Assembly: GCF_003231285.1 (NCBI RefSeq) | Contig: NZ_QKNS01000002.1 | Span: 372,001 to 436,000, forward strand | From: Hymenobacter sediminis | GTDB taxonomy: Bacteria; Bacteroidota; Bacteroidia; Cytophagales; Hymenobacteraceae | Reading direction: 5' to 3' | Length of the DNA stretch: 64,000 nucleotides | In this document: positions 59,701 through 64,000 of the stretch, one piece after another | How the letters are laid out: each line of letters opens with the position of its first letter | How positions within the stretch are numbered: position 1 is the stretch's first letter | The notes under the pieces: generated by a model | The model's database searches: none | What the model was told of the DNA's origin: nothing | Seen by the model: the letters and a program-made list of their open reading frames with translations, nothing else | Translations under genes and position numbers: made by a program

Positions 59701-60423
59701 TCAGAGGGCCAGATAGAAAGGCCCCAACAGCTCCTGAAATTCCTGGGAATACGAGGTGTCATCTGCGTCGTGCAGAAAGAGTTGCTGCTCTTGCACTACC
59801 CCTGGCTGGCGGCCGAAGCTTGTGATGTGGCGTAGCGCCTTACTCCCGGGCCGGTGATGCACTACCAGGCGTGTAGTGGGATACAGACCAACTAAAGCAG
59901 CTTCCCGCTCGAAGTGGTGCATTTCGGATGGGGGTAGCAAAACGGTCAGCTGGCCTGCGGAGGTCAGAAAGTTGGCGGCGAAGTGGGCCAGCTCAGCAAA
60001 AGTGAGCGAATCGGGGGCGGTGTGGCGGGCGGTGGTGCGGCCGGCGTTGGGGGAGCGGAGCGAGTTACGGAAGAAGGGAGGGTTGCAGATGATACGCTCA
60101 AAAGGAAGCGGCTGCGTGGCGGCAAATGCTGCCAGCGGCTGGGCGTGCAGCATCAGGCGTGAACTCCAGGGGCTGACCCGGAAGTTTTCGGTGGCTTGGG
60201 TGGCGGCCGCCGCGTCTAGCTCTACTGCTTCAATACGGGCGCTGGGGTTACGCTGGGCCGCCATCAGGGCCAGCAGGCCGGTGCCGGTGCCAATATCTAA
60301 AATGCTCGAAGCTCCTTCCACCGGAGCTACGGCTCCCAGCACGCAGGCATCGGTACTGACTTTCATGGCGCACCCAGCCTGCTCTACCCGAAACTGCTTA
60401 AACTGGAAAAAGGAGTTAGGCAT
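59701..60423 (-). CDS. trmN6: tRNA1(Val) A37 N6-methyltransferase TrmN6
   Basis: 240 residues from the ATG at 60423 (MPNSFFQFKQFRVEQ); the frame to 60516 is not family-like. SAM motif LDIGTGTGLLALMAAQR and the N6-adenine motif IICNPPFFRNSLRSP. VEQAGCAMKVSTDACVLGA is the family's N-terminal signature (YfiC). It methylates adenine 37 in tRNA-Val. Confidence 0.92.
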   Translation of the reverse strand: MPNSFFQFKQFRVEQAGCAMKVSTDACVLGAVAPVEGASSILDIGTGTGLLALMAAQRNPSARIEAVELDAAAATQATENFRVSPWSSRLMLHAQPLAAFAATQPLPFERIICNPPFFRNSLRSPNAGRTTARHTAPDSLTFAELAHFAANFLTSAGQLTVLLPPSEMHHFEREAALVGLYPTTRLVVHHRPGSKALRHITSFGRQPGVVQEQQLFLHDADDTSYSQEFQELLGPFYLAL

Positions 60424-60490
60424 GCCTGAACGCAACGGGAGGGGGTAGGAAAGAAACAGATAAGTGAGGCAGCTAAGCCAAGGCAGATGA

Positions 60491-61618
60491 TCAGGTAGCG
60501 CGCGATGAGGAGCCAAGCTGTAGCAACCACCGATGCAGTGGCTTTTCGACTAGCAAATACAAGCCTACGGAAGCACCAATCGTCAGCAAGAGCAAGACTG
60601 GGAATGGTGGCGACGAGGGCAAGTACAGGTGCAGGCGGGCCACCACAAAATCAGCGAAAACGCCCAAATGAATTAAATAAAACGCATAAGAGCTGTACCC
60701 CAAAATCACAAGCAAGCGGCTGCCGAGGACGCGTTGCAGTCCGCTGGGGTAGGAGGCCAGCCCGTGCAGCAGCAGCCCCGTGGCACAGGGCAAAAACCAA
60801 TTATTCACGGCCAAGCCCGGCAGCGTCAGAATACTAACCTGGGCTGCCAGGCGTATCTTGATGCCCACGAGTAGCAGCAGCGTCGCCAGCACTCCCGCTA
60901 CCCCTGCACTGGTGGCGTAGGGGTAGCGCGTGGCCGGCAGGCGGGCAAAAGCGGCACCAATCAGAAACTCGGCGCTGCGCCCGAAAATGGTAGCCTGCAA
61001 CACAAACCGATTGGATTCCAGCCAGCCAGTTCCTTGCAGTATGTAACTCCCTCCTAATCCAAGTGCCAGCAAAAGGCCCGCCACGCCTACCCAGCTCAGT
61101 AGCGAAAAGCGCCGGGCCAACAGTAGCAGCAGGGGTAGTAGTATGTAAAAGCACTCCTCCACTGCCAAAGACCACGCCGGCCCAATGCCGCTCAGGTACC
61201 AGCGCTCCGAGAAGCCTTTGAGCAGGGTAATATTCAGGCCGTACTGCTGCCACCACTGGGCTGGCTCCACCCCCCCACGGAAGTACAGCCGCAGGAAAAC
61301 TGCCGTGCACAACAGAAAATACAGCGGGTAAATTCGGGCAAAGCGCCGCCACAAAAACGTGCCGAGGCCCCCAGCGCTGAAGCGGTAGGAAAAGTAGCGG
61401 CGGCACAGCAGGTAACCGCTCAGTGTAAAAAAAATGGAAACCCCAATGTGCAACTCCGCCGTGAAGGCCTCCAGTACGGAGTTGAAGCCTGGAGAAGGGG
61501 TAGGCAGCAGGCGCCGATGGTGGAACACAAACACCAGCAGCGCCGCCACCGCCCGTACCCCGGTCAGGGCTGGTACTAAGGATACAGCCGTTTCAGGGTT
61601 AGTTGGGGTTGCTTTCAT
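60491..61618 (-). CDS. Acyltransferase 3 family membrane protein
   Basis: 375 residues from ATG 61618; ATG 61627 is an alternative. About ten helices with the family motifs LTGVRAVAALLVFVFHHR (with the HH pair), IGVSIFFTLSGYLLCRRY, FLWRRFARIYPLYFL and PAWSLAVEECFYIL. Such proteins O-acetylate surface glycans or lipids. The start overlaps the end of rnhA by 20-29 bases, implying translational coupling. Confidence 0.9.
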   Translation of the reverse strand: MKATPTNPETAVSLVPALTGVRAVAALLVFVFHHRRLLPTPSPGFNSVLEAFTAELHIGVSIFFTLSGYLLCRRYFSYRFSAGGLGTFLWRRFARIYPLYFLLCTAVFLRLYFRGGVEPAQWWQQYGLNITLLKGFSERWYLSGIGPAWSLAVEECFYILLPLLLLLARRFSLLSWVGVAGLLLALGLGGSYILQGTGWLESNRFVLQATIFGRSAEFLIGAAFARLPATRYPYATSAGVAGVLATLLLLVGIKIRLAAQVSILTLPGLAVNNWFLPCATGLLLHGLASYPSGLQRVLGSRLLVILGYSSYAFYLIHLGVFADFVVARLHLYLPSSPPFPVLLLLTIGASVGLYLLVEKPLHRWLLQLGSSSRAT

Positions 61619-62057
61619 ACCCCTCATCAATCAGCAGCTTGCCTTGGGTAGCGCTCCATACGGCCAGCTGGTCGCACCGCTCATTCTCGGGGTGGCCGTT
61701 GTGGCCGCGCACCCAACGGAACTGCACGGAGCGCTGCTTGTACACCTTCAGGAAGCGGCGCCACAGGTCCTCGTTGGCTTTCTTGCCGAAATCGGACTTG
61801 TTGGCCCACCCGAAAACCCACTTTTTCTCCACGGCATCCACCACGTAGCGCGAGTCGGTGACAACGGTAATGGGCAGCTCGGGGCGGGTAATGGCCTCCA
61901 AGCCCACAATCACGGCCAGCAGCTCCATGCGGTTGTTGGTAGTCAAGCGGAAGCCCTGGGTCAGCTCTTTCTCGTGCTGACCAAAACGAAGAATTGCGCC
62001 GTAGCCGCCCGGCCCAGGGTTGCCCCGCGAGGAGCCGTCGGTGAATAGGTAAATCAA
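61599..62057 (-). CDS. rnhA: Ribonuclease HI
   Basis: 152 residues, TTG start at 62057 (IYLFTDGSSRGNPGPGGYG). Catalytic D7, E45 (RMELLAVI), D68 (VTDSRYVVD) and a last Asp in ERCDQLA, plus the WVRGHNGHPEN handle loop. It removes RNA from RNA-DNA hybrids. Confidence 0.95.
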   Translation of the reverse strand: MIYLFTDGSSRGNPGPGGYGAILRFGQHEKELTQGFRLTTNNRMELLAVIVGLEAITRPELPITVVTDSRYVVDAVEKKWVFGWANKSDFGKKANEDLWRRFLKVYKQRSVQFRWVRGHNGHPENERCDQLAVWSATQGKLLIDEGYESNPN

Positions 62058-62170
62058 TGTGCGAAATGTGGAGAACAGGAAAAAGGAGCGGAGTGAAAGG
62101 CAGAAGCGCGCTGTCTTATTAATAGGCAGCCACGCTTACAATTTCACATTTCGCCCATTTTCCTGTTCAT

Positions 62171-62731
62171 TCAAAAATTACTTTTAAACAGCTTAATGGC
62201 AATGGCCAGCAGAATGACGCCGAACACGCGACGCAGAATATCCTCGCCGGCCTTGCCCAGCTTGCGCTCAATCCAAGCCGAGCTTTTCAGCACCAGGTAC
62301 ACAAACACCAGGTTCACGAGCACGCCAGCCAGCACGTTGGGCAGCTGGTAAGCCGCCCGCAGGGAAAGCAGCGTGGTCATGGTGCCGGCCCCCACAATCA
62401 GCGGAAACGCCAGGGGCACGATGGAGCCCGTGGAAGCCAACGGGTTGTGCTTAAAAAGCTCTACCCCCAGAATCATCTCCATACCAATCAGGAAGATAAT
62501 AATGGCGCCGGCCAGGGCAAACGATTGAAAATCAACTCCAAACAGGGAAAGAATGCTCTGGCCCAGAAACAGAAAGGCTATCATCAGCAGGCCTGCTACC
62601 AGCGTGGCCTTTTCCGATTCGATTTTGCCCTCGCGCTGCCGAATCTGGATGATAATGGGGATGGAGCCCAGAATATCAATAATGGCGAAAAGCGTGAGTG
62701 TTACGGACGCAATTTCCTTGAAGCTGAACAT
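62171..62731 (-). CDS. MarC family integral membrane protein
   Basis: 186 residues with six helices. MarC pattern: FAIIDILGSIPIIIQI, GAIIIFLIGMEMILG, PLAFPLIVGAGTMTTLLSL. UPF0056/MarC proteins are inner-membrane proteins of unknown transport role; the old link to antibiotic resistance is withdrawn. The ATG directly abuts the repeat at 62732-62770. Confidence 0.92.
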   Translation of the reverse strand: MFSFKEIASVTLTLFAIIDILGSIPIIIQIRQREGKIESEKATLVAGLLMIAFLFLGQSILSLFGVDFQSFALAGAIIIFLIGMEMILGVELFKHNPLASTGSIVPLAFPLIVGAGTMTTLLSLRAAYQLPNVLAGVLVNLVFVYLVLKSSAWIERKLGKAGEDILRRVFGVILLAIAIKLFKSNF

Positions 62732-62770
62732 GAACCGCAGATTACCGCTGATTGATTTGATTACGCTGGT
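62732..62770 (-). repeat. Solo copy of the AATCAGCG repeat found at the GxxExxY cassette ends
   Basis: It fills the whole gap between the serC stop and the marC ATG. Read on the minus strand it matches 29 of 38 aligned positions of the right cassette end at 10320-10360, with the same spacing of AATCAGCG units. Confidence 0.65.
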
Positions 62771-63838
62771 TTAGGCAAACTCGCGGGCGAAGAACTGTAC
62801 CAACTGCTCGAAGGCCGCATCCGGAATGGCTGGGAAGTTGGCAATGCGCAGGCTGGTGGGCTTCCAGCTGCCGTAGCCGCTACCTAGCTGCAAGCCCTGG
62901 GTGAGGGCCCGGCGCTTTACTTCCTCAATAAGAGCGGGCGCGCCCTGCAGCCCAATCACTGTGGTGGAGCGGCTTTCGGGGTTGGTGATAAGCGGGGAAA
63001 GCTGCGTGGCCTGGTCGAAGTAATCGTAAAGCTTGGTGGCCCGGTCCTGCAGATGCTGATGAATGGCCTTGATGGGCTGCCGGTCGGCCATAACGCGGCT
63101 CAGCAGGTAGATTCCCAGCACGTTGGGGGTGTGGGTGGTCTGGTAGTTGAGCATCTTCTCGTACTGAGACGTCAGCGAGTTGTAGTGGCTGCGCTCATTT
63201 ATTTTACGCAGGCGTTCCACGGCCCGGGGCGAAAGCAGCATCACCGAGAGGCCCGCCGGCAGCCCAAAGCACTTCTGCACCGAAGCATACCAGATATCGG
63301 CCTTAATGTACTTAAGCTGAATACCGGCCAGCGAGGAAGTAGCATCAACGGCCAGCAGGGCATTTCCTGGCAGGCGGTTGTAGATGTTCAACACCACGCC
63401 GTCGCGGAGCTGGGTGGCGTTGCTGGTTTCGTTTTGGGTGATGCACACTAGGTCGGTTTTCTCATCGAGGCCCGGTAGGTTGTGCACGTCCGGAATTTCA
63501 TCAGGCCCAAACTGCAGGCCCGTGGTAGCTGGGCGGAGGGCTTTGGCGTACTCGTACCACTTTTCGCCGAAGGCCCCGTTGTAGAGATGAAAGCTTTTGG
63601 TAGGGGTGAGGCTTTGAGCCAGCACCTCCCAGCATTCGGTGGCCGAGCTCATGAAGAACACGGTGTAGTCCTGCGGAACGTTGAGCTTGTTTTTTAGCTC
63701 CTGCACCGTTTGGCGCATAAGCTGCACAAACCGCTCGCCGCGGTGCTGGGCCGAGAGCCAGCCCTCATCAAAGGCATCCTGCAGGTATTGGCGCACCTGC
63801 GGATACACTTGCGAAGGGCCAGGGTTGAATGTATACAT
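62771..63838 (-). CDS. serC: Phosphoserine aminotransferase-like class V aminotransferase
   Basis: 355 residues. YTFNPGPSQVYPQV start, FMSSATECWEVLAQSLT, the PLP-lysine in ADIWYASVQKCFGLPAGLSV, and LRIANFPAIPDAAFEQLVQFF at the end. It belongs to the SerC-like group of Bacteroidota, predicted to make phosphoserine from phosphohydroxypyruvate, although this branch is divergent and could act on a related oxo acid. No serA is in the window. Confidence 0.85.
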   Translation of the reverse strand: MYTFNPGPSQVYPQVRQYLQDAFDEGWLSAQHRGERFVQLMRQTVQELKNKLNVPQDYTVFFMSSATECWEVLAQSLTPTKSFHLYNGAFGEKWYEYAKALRPATTGLQFGPDEIPDVHNLPGLDEKTDLVCITQNETSNATQLRDGVVLNIYNRLPGNALLAVDATSSLAGIQLKYIKADIWYASVQKCFGLPAGLSVMLLSPRAVERLRKINERSHYNSLTSQYEKMLNYQTTHTPNVLGIYLLSRVMADRQPIKAIHQHLQDRATKLYDYFDQATQLSPLITNPESRSTTVIGLQGAPALIEEVKRRALTQGLQLGSGYGSWKPTSLRIANFPAIPDAAFEQLVQFFAREFA

Positions 63839-64000
63839 AGGAAGGAAAGACTAAGGAGTGGAAACGCAAAGGTATTGATTGGGTAGTGAGGTGAGGATAG
63901 GAATGGTGACAAGTAAGGGCGCGCTTCTGGCGCCAGCCTGACGCCAAGGCTCCCGACCGGATAACGCCCGCACCATTCGCGTCGTGTGCGGGCAGGCTGT
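63839..64000. other. Right window edge, unassigned
   Basis: 162 bases upstream of serC. GCCCGCAC (63966-63973) pairs with GTGCGGGC (63986-63993), a short hairpin that may belong to a terminator of a neighbour outside the window. No gene is supported. Confidence 0.4.

Noticed and set aside
1-64000. tRNA genes, rRNA genes, CRISPR arrays, prophage or transposase genes
   Set aside because: I looked for TPsiC-like ends, regularly spaced repeats and transposase motifs and saw none; a covariance-model scan would be decisive for tRNAs and small RNAs.

Overview
The window looks like a chromosomal stretch of a Hymenobacter-like bacterium (Bacteroidota, Cytophagales, Hymenobacteraceae). The reasons are a GC-rich sequence, a Bacteroidota-type -7 promoter element (TAnnTTTG) in front of many genes instead of -35/-10 boxes, weak or absent Shine-Dalgarno sequences with several GTG/TTG starts, a type IX secretion gene (porT) next to menG, Kdo transferase, TonB-type proteins and DUF families common in this group. 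I see no rRNA, tRNA, CRISPR array, prophage or insertion sequence with a transposase. Most of the window is ordinary core and semi-accessory chromosome.

Layout. 1-6.6 kb: the 5' part of a secreted GH16 beta-glucanase that runs off the left edge on the minus strand, an MpaB/DUF2236 protein, a DUF2809 membrane protein behind a palindromic operator, a RidA-like protein, a WYL regulator and an aldehyde dehydrogenase. 6.8-9 kb: an ECF sigma factor with its membrane anti-sigma factor, then a stand-alone H-NOX heme sensor. 9.4-12.1 kb: an arsenosugar biosynthesis cluster (AhpD-like protein, radical SAM ArsS, TIGR04282 glycosyltransferase), split by a low-GC GxxExxY cassette with 41-base terminal inverted repeats. 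12.1-21.2 kb: lipoprotein, a two-repeat Sm-like protein, secreted hydrolase, a membrane protein ending in six histidines, an APC permease and a large DUF3352-like/propeller protein. 21.4-30 kb: CorA and a surface-polysaccharide mini-locus (FemAB-like acyltransferase, Wzx-type flippase, GT2, two large polytopic proteins sharing duplicated promoters).

30-39.8 kb: acyl-ACP desaturase, lipoprotein, DUF427, a VWA protein and its MoxR-type AAA partner separated by two decayed genes, a 59-residue secreted cationic peptide, a dicarboxylate symporter, cyclophilin and a fasciclin lipoprotein. 40-50 kb: housekeeping genes (beta-hydroxyacid dehydrogenase, rsgA, waaA, a Fur/PerR-like regulator with a 2-Cys peroxiredoxin, GNAT with lysC, fbp, DUF5606, TonB-like, engB). 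50-55 kb: OmpA/WD40/TPR protein, menG overlapping porT, and an SDR. 55-64 kb: esterase, cdd, saccharopine dehydrogenase-like, a two-gene ABC exporter, trmN6, acyltransferase 3, rnhA, marC and serC.

The observations I rate highest are the GxxExxY nuclease cassette with imperfect terminal inverted repeats wedged between the stop codon of one arsenosugar gene and the start codon of the next, and a solo copy of the same repeat filling the serC-marC gap directly before the marC start codon. Next come the inverted 56-base promoter duplication that resets a gene start and implies leaderless mRNAs, and the small secreted peptide gene.
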